Assembly (NCBI GenBank): GCA_033439255.1 | Contig: CM065880.1 | Location: 2,046,001 to 2,110,000 of the forward strand | Length of the DNA stretch: 64,000 nt | Direction of reading: 5' to 3' | Source: Hericium rajendrae | Taxonomy: Eukaryota > Basidiomycota > Agaricomycetes > Russulales > Hericiaceae | Shown here: positions 46,617-56,814 of the stretch, one piece after another | Numbering within the stretch: the stretch's first letter is position 1 | Layout: the number at the start of each line of letters is the position of its first letter | Position numbers and translations under genes: made by a program | Notes under the pieces: generated by a model | Database searches by the model: none | What the model saw: the letters and a program-made list of their open reading frames with translations, nothing else | Told to the model about the DNA's origin: nothing

Positions 46617-47264
46617 ATGCCCCGCATCGCCCTCCTCCCCGGTAGCGCTCGCGTAAACGCCAACAATCCCGGCATTCAGCACTTCGTCGCTTCGGTCCTA
46701 CGCTCCCGCGCAGACGCGAATGGCATCGCACCGTTAGACATCTCCCTCCTCGACCTCCAGAAGCCGCCCATGGCGCTCAGCCCCATGACGTCCCCCCTCA
46801 TCCCGAAGGCGGTCAGAGACGTCGCGAAGTACCCCGACGAGGCCACGCGCACGTGGGCGCGCTTCATCAAGGACACCGACGCCTTCATCTTCGTGACACC
46901 GCAGTACAACGGCACGTACCCCGGCGCGCTCAAGAACGTGGTGGACCAGCTGTTTTGGGAGTGGAGCGAGAAGCCCGTCGTCATTGTCGCATATGGCGGC
47001 GGCAGCCACGGCAAGGGCGCGGCGGAGGATTTGACGCGGTTGCTGGAGGGTGCGTTTGAGATGAAGGTGCTGGGGAAACTCACGGTGGGGATGCCGATGA
47101 CGTTCATTGTGGGCGATGAGCGCATCCGGGTGCCGGTGGACGGGGAGCAGGAGGTCCCCATATGGTTGGAGCAGCACCGACCGGTGCTAGAGGAGGCTGT
47201 AGATGCATTGTTGGCCGCGGTCAGCGAGCGCCAGGCAGATTCTGTATCAGTTGCTAAGAACTAG
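46617..47264 (+). CDS. NADPH-dependent FMN reductase-like flavoprotein
   Basis: An intronless gene for a flavodoxin-fold protein of 215 residues, the usual size. MPRIALLPGSARVNANNPG carries the FMN phosphate loop (GSAR). DAFIFVTPQYNGTYPGALKN is the family's PQYN-x2-YPG-x-LKN-x-DQL signature. KPVVIVAYGGGSHGKGA is the third FMN-contacting loop. It likely reduces FMN or quinone-like or azo compounds with NAD(P)H in the cytosol. Lack of introns is unusual beside its neighbours and could reflect retroposition or transfer, although codon use looks similar. A role in detoxification is a guess. Confidence 0.88.
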   Translation: MPRIALLPGSARVNANNPGIQHFVASVLRSRADANGIAPLDISLLDLQKPPMALSPMTSPLIPKAVRDVAKYPDEATRTWARFIKDTDAFIFVTPQYNGTYPGALKNVVDQLFWEWSEKPVVIVAYGGGSHGKGAAEDLTRLLEGAFEMKVLGKLTVGMPMTFIVGDERIRVPVDGEQEVPIWLEQHRPVLEEAVDALLAAVSERQADSVSVAKN

Positions 47265-47683
47265 AAGGCTTTGTACGTCCCTGCTCATATCTACTTACCC
47301 TCAAACTCTGACTCTTGACCATATTTTCTCAGATCACCATGAATTGTACCAGATACCATTTTGTGTCCCTTCATCTGCTTTCTTGCCCTTGGGTATCATT
47401 TTTTGTACAAATCGAACGCAATCTGAATATATTGATCTTTGGGGATCGCAGGTCGGGACTAGGGTCGTCTTCGTTCATCTTGCCCACGTCAAATAGAATT
47501 ACAGTCTTTACGCCACTGACATGTCACGTAACTGGTGAGCTATACAGCGGAGCGGCGACTTTCATCTTCGGATCATATAAACATGGCCACGTCACCGTGC
47601 TCCCTTCTACTCCGTCTTCCCCCCACTTCCCCCTCAGAATCCAGCCCCAACACAGCGCGCACGGATCCCCAAAACCTTCACCG
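47265..47683. other. Intergenic
   Basis: 3' flank of the flavoprotein gene and promoter of the zinc-cluster gene. A TATA-like ATATAAAC at about 47574 lies some 110 bp before the start codon. Confidence 0.4.
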
Positions 47684-48827
47684 ATGACGCGCCGCCCACT
47701 ACCGCCCGAGGGCCAATTTCAAGCTCCTATTGGTGCGCCCGCGTCTGATGACAAGGACGACAAGGACGACAGACCCGCTATCGCCCAGGTAAGATGAACA
47801 TCGTGTCGATGCCTTGCATACATATACCAGAATCTCGACGCAGATTAGATCAATTAGCCGCAGCCGGCCGCAACCTTTTGTCCTCCTGACCAAGAGAACA
47901 CCGTCGCGAGCCCTGGTGAGTTGTATCACTAGAATTCAGGCTCGCGCTGAGCGTAATACGTACCAGTCTTCTTCGAACGGAGAAGGCACCCCATTGGCCG
48001 CATCGGCGGCGGCAATCACGCTCGCGAAGGGGTCAAGGAAGCGCGCGGCATTGCCTGCGGAGGAGTCAATAATGGAGCGCGTCAAGAGGAGGAGGGCTGC
48101 GTTCGACGGTGGCCGCGGCGACGACCAGGGAGAGGAAGGCGAGGAAGAACTGCCACAAAATGAAACCACGGATCAAAATGAAACCTATCGCCACGATGGG
48201 AACACAATCGTAAGTGTCTGCGGCCTTTTTTGCCAATGTCGCTAACAGGCTCTTAGAAAACGGGCGCCGAGGCCTGCTTTAATTGTAACGGCCGAGCTAA
48301 GAAGCACGAGTGCGTGTGGCCGCCAGCTAAGAACCGGTGCACGCGCTGTGTCAGATTGCACTATGTGTGCAGGCCGACATCGGACGGCGACCCTCTCAAA
48401 AAGCGCGCAAATCGACCTATGGCTGCCAAGAAGCGGTCGGAGCGGTCGAAGAATGCTCCAGGAGCGCGCAAGGTGCCACCCCGCATCCTCGCACGACCGG
48501 GCGGTATGTCATCGACTTTTTGACTGTCGTAGGTTGGCTCATCGTGCTGTAGGTGCGAAACGCGGTTGGATTCCGCCGGCAGACGAGGCGACGCTGCTCA
48601 AGGACGCGAAAGCGTGTCTGGATCGCCATACGAAGATCCCGCGATCGCGTCGCGAGCTGGAGCGTATGCAGAGGGCGGCGGAGTGGTGCCGCGAGCGGTG
48701 TTTGGTAGAGCTCAAGCATGCGATGGTGAACATACATGGACTGGATCGGCAGCTGGAGGATATAGAAATGCTGCTCGACGACATGCCGCTCGAAGAAATG
48801 CCCGACGATGGAGAGGAGTCGGACTAG
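47684..48827 (+). CDS. Zinc-cluster (Zn2Cys6-like) DNA-binding protein, unknown target
   Basis: The protein starts MTRRPLPPEGQFQAPIGAPA and continues through a basic and acidic region (KRTPSRAL, KRAALPAEESIMERVKRRR, EEGEEELPQNE). The Cys-rich domain has spacing C-x2-C-x8-C-x8-C-x2-C-x6-C (ACFNCNGRAKKHECVWPP, then CTRCVRLHYVCRP). That is the arrangement of a fungal binuclear zinc cluster with an enlarged first loop. A Lys/Arg-rich stretch (ANRPMAAKKRSERSKNAPGA) and a helical C-terminus (SRRELERMQRAAEWCRERCL, then LEDIEMLLDDMPLEEMPDDG) follow. Four introns fit in phase: 47791-47845, about 47913-47963, about 48210-48256 and about 48506-48552. About 310 residues. No fungal-specific transcription factor middle domain is visible. 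Confidence 0.65.
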
Positions 48828-49098
48828 CATTGACTTGACTTGTAGACTATCGGATAGTCACAACGTCGACATACATATTAATTGCCCTCTCTCGCATAGC
48901 TATAAAGGCCGTTTTCGACGTGGCACGATACGATGTCCTCTTCCGATCGTCCGATTCCGCGCGAGGGAGCGTATGCACCTGAGACCAACAAAGCGGACAG
49001 TCAAGCAAAACGCACAGGTATCGTATTGATGTGAAACAAGCCTTTTGAGATTCAAGATGTAGATAACAGGACCTCGCACCCAAGAAGCACTCCAACCC

Positions 49099-50770
49099 TC
49101 AGTCCTCGCCCACCTGCGTTCGCACCCACTCAAATGGATGCCCCCACTTGTCCACCATAGCCTTCATGGTCCGCTCGGCAACCGCACGCTGCTTCGTCAA
49201 CCTCGGCGCGCGCTGCGCCCACTGCTTGCAGTCAAGCATAATTGGCCTGAACCGCCTCACAGATGGATACGAAGTGTCTTCTTCGTCATCTTCGTCTATC
49301 TGCTCCTCGTTTTCAGACAACTCCATCGTGGGCACGACCCGCCCAGACCGCGGCGTGCGATACTCGTGTTTGGGTGCGGCCGCTCCTCCTGCGCGCCGCT
49401 CTGTTTGTGGCTGCGTTGGGGTCTGAGGCTGTACCTGCACTTGCGTTCGCGCAGAGCGCCGAGGCGTAAACTGCACAGCGACGGGGGAGGCGGAGTGAAG
49501 CGATGGACGTCGTTCAGGTTCGAACGCTTGTGCTTGAGTTGTCGATCTTTGAGGAGAGGGAGGAAGTCGTATGGTCAGGGGTCCAGGCTGAGATGGCGGC
49601 GATTCCGGCTCTGCCATCTGCACGTCGGTGTCTGCAGGCGGAGGATGCGGAGGATCCAGTGTAACCCTCGATGACGATGCCACGGCGTCCGGCGGAGGTG
49701 ACGGCATGGGAAAGCTGAATACATTGTGCAGGGTCGGCGTACGAGTTTCCTTGAGAGGAGATGAGAATTTCTGCTTCTTCGATGGGCTGTCTGGGACGTA
49801 GACGTCGTCCTCTTCCTCCCCCTGTCCTAACGCCTGGAAGTTGTTCGAGCCTCCAGCGAAAAAAGAGACCTTGCGCTTGTTGCCCTTTGTAGGCGTCGCT
49901 GTTCCTCGACTGCGCAAAGCTGATTTTGCGGGTGATACGGGTGCGGCAGCGCTGGGCTTTCGAGGCGACACAGATGCGGAACCCGGCGTGGCGCCAGCGG
50001 CCTTGCTCTTAGCAGCGCGCAATTCGGCCACTGTGGCATTGATCCGTTCTCGAAGTGCAGAGCAGGAGATGTCTAGGGCTCCGTTGAGCGCGCCGTGTGT
50101 CTTAGGGGAGACGTCGCGATCCTCAAGCATAGCGTCATAATCTATGTTCTTCAGCTGTGAGGGGCGGTTAGCGAAGAGTGGGGAAGTACACACAGAGATC
50201 ATACCTTCAGAGTCCGGCACACCCAGATGAAGACAGACAGTCTGACTTCTATGCCCTCCGAACTAAGTTCAAAATGGTCCTTGAAGGCGGGATTTGCTGC
50301 AAGCGCCTTCTCGGCGTCTGTCATCCAATCCACCACGCGTTGCACACGACCGATCTTGTTCAGCGTAACCAATGTGCGATAAGAAACGGAACCGCGAGGC
50401 GCGCGGTTGCGTTTACGCGGTGTTGAGGGTTGAGATGAGGCAGCGAGGGCAGCGCGAACTGTGTTCACAGCAGAGGCCCATATTTTAGGCGCAAGGCAGG
50501 ACGCGACTTGGCCGAGGTGGTTAGTGATATCGTCAAATCCCAATCTGCGTCCATCTCAGCGAAAGCTGCTCGTCTTTATAAGACTGATACATACTCTTCT
50601 GAGGCAAGATACGCGCAGATGGAAGGTAGACCTGATGCGCCTTGGCCGAGATCATATCCCGTGCCAGGACCTGTCTTCGTGCGGAGCGTGTGATAGAGAG
50701 ATTGAGATCGTGCCAGAACCTCTTTGCGGTGACAGAGCCTAATGAGCTGCTCTTCATGGGGCGTAGGCAT
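49099..50770 (-). CDS. ORC6: Origin recognition complex subunit 6
   Basis: A subunit of the complex that marks replication origins and loads the MCM helicase. I take ATG 50770 (MPTPHEEQLIRLCHRKEVLA) because it gives the short N-terminus usual for Orc6; the frame stays open upstream. The cyclin-like first fold shows GTGYDLGQGASGLPSICAYL and ASEE, then after an intron FDDITNHLGQVASCLAPKIW. A second fold follows: GRVQRVVDWMTDAEKAL, FELSSEGIEVRLSVFIWVC. Then comes LKNIDYDAMLEDRDVSPKTH and a long, Ser/Pro-rich, probably disordered middle containing several SPxK-type sites (SPRKPS, SPAKS, SPSKK), candidate CDK sites. The C-terminus carries the conserved block RRFRPIMLDCKQWAQRAPRL and ends FEWVRTQVGED. 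About 480 residues. Confidence 0.82.
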
Positions 50771-51333
50771 TGAGAGATCGTCCGTTAGGAAAGTACAGGA
50801 GCGTTGCGGTGTAGCAGGCGAGGACAGGGAGGTGAACAAGTCGCCGCGCCAGAGCCGATTATTGTCGAGGCACGTGTTCGGTTTAGGGCAGGTCAAGACG
50901 CGTATAAGCTTTTCAGGAACGCGACTCGCCGCTAGCGGCGCCGAAACTGTAACATCGACCACCTAGCTCGGACTGTCCCCGAACCCATTATAACGACATT
51001 GATTCCAAGGTTGAATGGCAGCTATTACTCCTACATTCCGTAGTAATTCCGAGGGTCTATGCCGTCTATGTATCAGTCAACAATGACTATCTTAGGCTAT
51101 CTTGGGCGTTACACCAACATGCGATGAGTTCGAGATGTCAAGATGGTGGGATAGAGGCAACATCGGCCCGGCAAATCAGATTGGCTCCGTCGCGTGCACG
51201 CGTTTACTGACGTTTACTTCCGTCTCCAAAACACCACTTCTTCCAAATGACCGTACCAGCACTATAGACTCAAATCATCTCCTGTACAACCCAACATCAC
51301 GATCCCAATACTCCGACGTCACAATCCGCCATA
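50771..51333. other. Divergent promoter region between ORC6 and unknown gene
   Basis: These 563 bp separate two start codons facing away from each other. An open frame continues upstream of the ORC6 start to 50962 without an ATG in frame. Confidence 0.45.
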
Positions 51334-52566
51334 ATGCATAACGACGCAGCCAGCGGTGGGCTTTCTCATGCGTGCCAGGTGGCGTGCGCCTTTACTGATT
51401 GTCGGCATCGTGGACAGAGGCTCTGTATCTTGTGCCCAACAGTGAGGGCACAGGCAAGCGCCTTGTGCGCCGCCCCCATCCGCCTCCGACAACCGCGCCT
51501 CTACCAGACGATTTCGACGCGATCACGGTTACCCGCGGGGGTACGACCGTATACGATCTCGGCGAGTGGGGCGGTGGCTCGCAGCCCGAGCTCGACTACG
51601 ATGCCATGACCGTTCAGCCCGCGTACTCGCCCCCGACGCCCCAGACTGTTCGGAGCCCACAGAAGATCAATATGCCTAGCCCCCGGCGCGCACCGAGCCC
51701 GACACGCAGTCTCGCGGGGCTGCTGGGCAAGTCGGTGCAGCAGGAGTCGCTGAGCAAAGGTAAAGGAAAGGGCAAGGCGAGCAGTATCGCAGCGGGTCCG
51801 GCAGGTCTGGGCGATAGGTCTAGCAGGCGCAACACAGCGCAGGGTGCGAAGGGACCCACGATGGGGCAGAATGAGCTAGTGCAGCGGAAGGTCATCGAAG
51901 ATGGGCCGGATCGTACGATTTCCATTTGGAGGGAAGGTGTCGCGCAGAGCAGTGAAGGTGGAGATGCCGATGCTGATTCCAGACGAAGCGATGTGGATAG
52001 TCATGCCGGGAGGCGTCGGGTGAGTGGAAGTGGACGGAGGCAGGAGGGGTCAGCGATTGCCCCGGCGAACAAGAGAAGCGACAGGTCGACACGACAATCC
52101 GTGGACCTCACAGAGGTGAGATTATTCGCCAGCTCAGAGCATTTACAGGACTTATCATCGTTCGCTTGCTAAGGGTCCCAGGTCCCCCCTGAAACGCAGT
52201 TTCTCTGGTGCATCATCCCCTCCTCCGCAGTCTAACGTGACCTACACCAGTCCTCAAAATAAAAGTTCTCGCTATGGACCAAAAACTGACTCGGGTATCG
52301 AGTCAACCGCAGGACAGTCCGTGACGACGCACAGTAAGGCCACGTCAACATCGTCGATCGAGACTGTCCTGTCATCCTGCCAGCCATCCCTTCTCCACAT
52401 CGCGCCCGTCTTACATGACCTGGGCGTGCGCCGCGACGAACACTTGCGGGCACTGGCGCGCATGCGCGAAGAGACGCGCGATCGGGAAGTCAAAGAGGAG
52501 GCGCTTAAGCAGGGCATTACCGTCGTGGAGTGGGCGATCTTGATTGACAAGCTGCAGAGTCTATGA
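51334..52566 (+). CDS. Unknown basidiomycete protein with ordered ends and disordered middle
   Basis: I do not recognise the family. A tiny first exon (MHNDAAS, 51334-51355) joins in phase to EALYLVPNSEGTGKRLVRRP across an intron ending near 51418. The N-terminal block (DDFDAITVTRGGTTVYDLGE) is compact. The middle is rich in Ser, Arg, Lys and Gly (SPRRAPSPTRSLAG, SKGKGKGKASS, RRRVSGSGRR) and likely disordered, with nuclear-localisation-like clusters. A second intron (about 52116-52172) leads to GPRSPLKRSFSGASSPPPQS, and the C-terminus is a helical block (HLRALARMREETRDREVKEE, then VEWAILIDKLQSL). About 370 residues. The ordered ends look conserved and protein-like. A nuclear role is a guess from composition. 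Confidence 0.6.
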
Positions 52567-52759
52567 ACGTGTCATGCCGATCTACGTTGTATCATCTATC
52601 TTGCTTTCTGTATACCTCGGTGTCATGCATTCGTCCGCATTGCTATACCATGTGCTAGCAATATACCAGGAAAACACACTATCATGTGTGACGCTTGCTG
52701 TCTTAGTAACAAATTCACGAAGACAAGCGCAGATCATCTTATACAGTTACACTACGAGT

Positions 52760-53981
52760 TCATGCGCGCTTCTGGGCCCATACGAAGAATAGCGGGAGAA
52801 CGCCCGTCCAAGGCTGGGTATTAAACTCCTTTCTGGATGCCTTCTGCAACTCTGGGGTAAGCCAGCTCTGCTGGGCATTCTCCGTCACCGAGCCACCGAT
52901 GAACCGGTTGATGGAAAGGGTAAATTGCTGCCCTAACCCAGCAAGGCCTTCATCTGTAGGAACATGTACGAACGTCAAGTAAACGCTAGGACCGAAAGCT
53001 TGGATAAACTTACCTTGTACGACGACGTTAATTGGGATCGGCACCTTATGTACGTTTACAGTGTCGTATGCCCCGGTGCTACGGACGAGCGGCTCTAGCT
53101 CGCTCGCCACATCGATATGGAGTCCCTTTGACCGCCTGAACTCTCCGTACTTGGAAAACGTCTCAAGCATGGCCTTCGCGCGTTCCGAAGTGATTGTGGG
53201 GAAATCGGTGTCCTCAAACAGAAGCCAGCCGCCGGGCTTGACGAGCGCACTGATGCGAGTTAGGACGTCCTCGGGTGTCGGTACCTGGTGTCGCAGGATT
53301 GAGATCATTGGGACATCGTCCAGACAGGATGGTGCTCACATGTTGAAGGACGAAGCGTGCATGCACAACGTCAAAACTCTCAAGATCGAAGGGGAGTGGG
53401 TCCATCAGGTTGAGTTGCTGAAACTTCAGATTCAGAGGAAGCAGACTGATACGTCTCAGTATAAATCGTGTGTCTGAGCTGTTGAACCAGTCCCAAACAT
53501 ACCGATCAGGCAAGGGTGCCATGTCCACGGCTACGACCTCTGCGTCAGGAAATTGTTTAGCTGCGAGGATGGCCCTGTCACGGAACGATGTTAGGTTTCA
53601 AAGCACAGATTTGTCTGGGACTGTCATAAATCACCATGCGCCTGACCCTGCCCTGCGCCATGGTCTCAGCTTCAACATCTACGACGAATAGGTAAAGCAC
53701 TCTTACCCAATATCCAAGATCCTTTGCGGTTTCTCCAGCGGCGCGAAAGAGATCTTGCCGTTCGTGTACTTGATCATTGCTTCGTGCTGGTCGTCTAGTC
53801 TTGAAAAGAACACACATCAGCGGAAGCAGAACAGGATGAATGCAGTAAGTAATTCGACCTCTCTAATTCTGCGCCTTCGTTCTTGATGATAGTCAGATTA
53901 TCATCGATTTAGAAGTCAGGGAAGCTTGAGGCTCACCGATTTAGGATACGCGTCATTACCACCAACGGCTTTGACTAACAT
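52760..53981 (-). CDS. SAM-dependent methyltransferase, class I (copy 3)
   Basis: Starts MLVKAVGGNDAYPKS at ATG 53981, like copies 2 and 4. SAM motif I (AGSGAW) sits on an 18-nt exon at 53635-53652, followed by AILAAKQFPDAEVVAVDMAP, LKFQQLNLMDPLPFDLESFD, VVHARFVLQH, VPTPEDVLTRISALVKPGGW, LLFEDTDFPTITSERAKAML, and a C-terminus SWLTPELQKASRKEFN ending FFVWAQKRA. About 300 residues. It lies head to tail with copy 4, 0.87 kb away on the same strand, which suggests tandem duplication. Its stop faces the unknown gene's stop across about 190 bp. One exon between PDR and LKFQQ reads on into an apparent intron (YVWDWFNSSDTRFIL), so that boundary is uncertain. Confidence 0.84.
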
Positions 53982-54855
53982 CTCTAGAGCCTGAGAGAGA
54001 TAATTACTTGAACAAAGAAAAGTTGGAGATGTTAGAGGACAATGCTGTACGGTGCTACCCGAATCCTTTATATGCAGGTCGGGGTAGTTGCTTATGAATG
54101 ACGACCACATGGAGCCCGCGTAGGAAGACGATCTAATTTCCCTGAGGCAGAGTAAATGACGACTCGATCATCGCGCCTCATGGCCGACCTCAGGGTCTGA
54201 GCGTTCGTCATTGGGTTCGATGATTTTGCTGTAGACTTGGCAATGGTGAGCGGGCAGAACGATGGCTCATGAACCTCTAACGGTTGTCAAAGCCTGCAAA
54301 CATGGCGGTACACACCGTGGTCAGTCGTTGTTGGTTCATGATAGTATTACTATTAACATAATCCCGCAACGAACTCACCAATATCTGGACGAGCGCTTTT
54401 CCATAGCCTGCAGGCTTGAGCGCTGAGCGCTTGCACAATATTCAGAGATCGCATAGGCCTCGGGCTATTGACTAAAAATCAAATTTCCGCCGACAGGATG
54501 AGAAAGGTCAAGGAAAGAGACTGAACCGGGACCCGGCCAATCACTGCCCGGTCATCCCGACAGATCCCGACGCGCATGCAGTGCTAGCTACGCCCGGAGA
54601 AGTCGTCGAGCGATGGAGCCTGCAGCCCATGTCTGTCACCCACACTGTTAATACCGGCAACTTCCCATGCCAGATCCGATTTGATATGGCCATTCTGGAC
54701 ACCAACTAGGTATGCACGAGATGAACTTCTTCAAAACGGCGGTGTGGAGGCGTTGAGACACGCGATCGGGAAGTCAGAGAGAACACGCGCGACATGGGAC
54801 CGTCAATACATTTGCAGACGTACAGGGTGTGTCTAGTATACTGTCATAGAACAGT
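53982..54855. other. Intergenic between methyltransferases 3 and 4
   Basis: Contains the promoter of copy 3 and the 3' flank of copy 4. No other gene or methyltransferase remnant was seen. Confidence 0.4.
54066..54073 (-). promoter_or_regulatory. TATA-like element, methyltransferase 3
   Basis: ATATAAAG on the minus strand, about 90 bp before the start codon at 53981. Confidence 0.5.
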
Positions 54856-56064
54856 TCAAGCCCCTTTCTGAGCCCAGACCCAGAATATCGACAAGGTAAT
54901 CGTCCAGGGTAGCGTATCAAACTCATCTTTGAATGCTTGCTGCAGTTGCGGCGTAAGCCAACCCTTCTGCGCGTGCTCATTCACGGGGTCAGCGATAAAC
55001 CGGTACATCGAGATGCGGAATTGCTGTGCAAGCCGAGCGATCTTCTTATCTGCATAGCCATGAGTGTATGCTGCAAATTGACCGGGACCTCCTGCTTACC
55101 TTCCACCGGATCCGGGGTGTTGACTGGGATTAAGACCTTGTGTACGTTGACTGTGTCGTACGAACCCAGCGCGCGCACTCGGGGCTCAAGGCCGCTTGCT
55201 GCATTGATGGAGAGTCCTTTGGAAAGTCTGAAATCCCGGTTCCTGGATACCGTTTCGAGGACGGCCTGCGCATGCTCCGAAGAGGCTATAGGAGCATCGG
55301 TGTCTTCAAGCAGCAGCCAACCACTGGATTTGACGAGCTGATCGAGGCGCTCAAGGACATCATTGGGCATTGGGAGCTGTATAGCCGAGCTCAGGTCTCC
55401 CCCCTAATACAGAAAGAATGAGACTCACATGTTGCAGGACGAAACGTGAATGCACGACGTCAAAGCTCTCTGGCTCGAAGGGAAGTGGATCCATGAGGTT
55501 GAGCTGTTGAAACCTCAAGTTCGGAGGAACTGGACTAATTTATTTCAGCTGCGTGCTTGCACTACTTGACGAATCCCAAAATACCGGTCTGGAAACGGCG
55601 CCATGTCTATGGCTACCACCTCAGCTTGAGGGTATTGGTTGGCTGCGAGGATGGCCCTGAACGACGTCAGTTTCAAACGTGTTTTACGGTTGCGCTGGAA
55701 ATCACCATGCGCCAGATCCTGCCCTACATGTATGGCGTCAGCTTGACAATATGGCATACAGATAGAGAGCTTGTACCCGACTTCCAAAATTCTCTGGGGA
55801 TTCTCCAATGGCGCGAAAGTGATCTTGCCGTCCGAATATTCAACCATGGCTTGATGCTGATCGTCGAGCCTTGAAATAGCACTCATCAATCGAAGTACAA
55901 GAAAGCGAACAAATGAATCAACCTCTGTAATTCTGCACCCTCATTCTTGACAAAACATCAGTACTTCATATCATTATCGGCGCAGCGTCGGTCGTTGCTA
56001 CCCAGAGCTCAAGACTCACCGACTTTGGGTAGGCATCGTTGCCGCCAACGGTCGTCACTCCCAT
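54856..56064 (-). CDS. SAM-dependent methyltransferase, class I (copy 4)
   Basis: Starts MGVTTVGGNDAYPKS at ATG 56064, then NEGAELQRLDDQHQAMVEYS, ITFAPLENPQRILEVG, SAM motif I AGSGAW on an 18-nt exon at 55706-55723, AILAANQYPQAEVVAIDMAP, a PESFDVVHSRFVLQH-type block, LPMPNDVLERLDQLVKSSGW, LLLEDTDAPIASSEHAQAVL, and QKGWLTPQLQQAFKDEFDTL ending FWVWAQKGA at 54856. In motif post-I it has VKSSGW where copies 2 and 3 have VKPGGW, a change near the strand that precedes the substrate pocket. About 300 residues. Same family and exon plan as copies 2 and 3; substrate unknown. Confidence 0.84.
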
Positions 56065-56814
56065 TTCCGGCGATGGAGAGGCCTATGTGAACGAAATGTG
56101 TGGATACTGGGTGGGCACGGAACGACGACAGTTGGTCTCGGGTAAGACTGCGCGGAACCTCCGCACCTGCTGCTTATATATGGGCCATGGTCAACCCCTT
56201 AAAAGCGTGATCGGGCACGGAAGCGACGATGGATCACCATCAGAGTAAGGCGAGCTATTCCGAGGCGACATGTCGGACTCGGTGGTCCCACTGGAGAAAG
56301 AATGCACTACAAGAGACATTGCATCTGTATCGCTGCTAGGGGGCTGATCGTGGGCTGCCGCTGGTGCAGGGAGGCCTCGGGCTGGCTGAGGTCAGATTAA
56401 GAGGTATCTGCGACCTGTCCAATTGAATGAAACCATCAGTCAGCTCTTCGGACTAGAAGTTATTCACGACTGCGACTCGGGCAGGTGGGGTAAGTGCGTG
56501 CTGCGTCCCGAAATTCAAACCACTTCAATACATATTGCGAGCTTGGTAAGAGACCAAGGACCTGGAGAAGAGCAGATTACCAACGGCCTCTGGTGGCCTA
56601 GATAGTAGAGGATGTCGATGAATTGCCAGAGCTACGCACTCTGACATTACAGTACAAGCCAACCTCGGCCTGCGGCGAAGGAATAACGAAGGGACCGAAT
56701 TTGGCATGTCGTTCCCACGCACCACGCCCGGAGCCCTGCACCCGGTTCATCTGCATCCGCAGAGGCGCGTCCATCACCTCCGTCAACGTTCACAGCTCCA
56801 TCCTCTAGACAGCG
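56065..56814. other. Divergent promoter region between methyltransferase 4 and Sec14-RhoGAP gene
   Basis: These 750 bp contain both promoters. Open frames in this stretch show no family motif. Confidence 0.45.
56173..56180 (-). promoter_or_regulatory. TATA-like element, methyltransferase 4
   Basis: TATATAAG on the minus strand, about 110 bp before the start codon at 56064; the same octamer as upstream of copy 2. Confidence 0.5.

Noticed and set aside
46676-47177. Two long minus-strand frames under the flavoprotein gene
   Set aside because: Antisense shadows of a conserved intronless gene.
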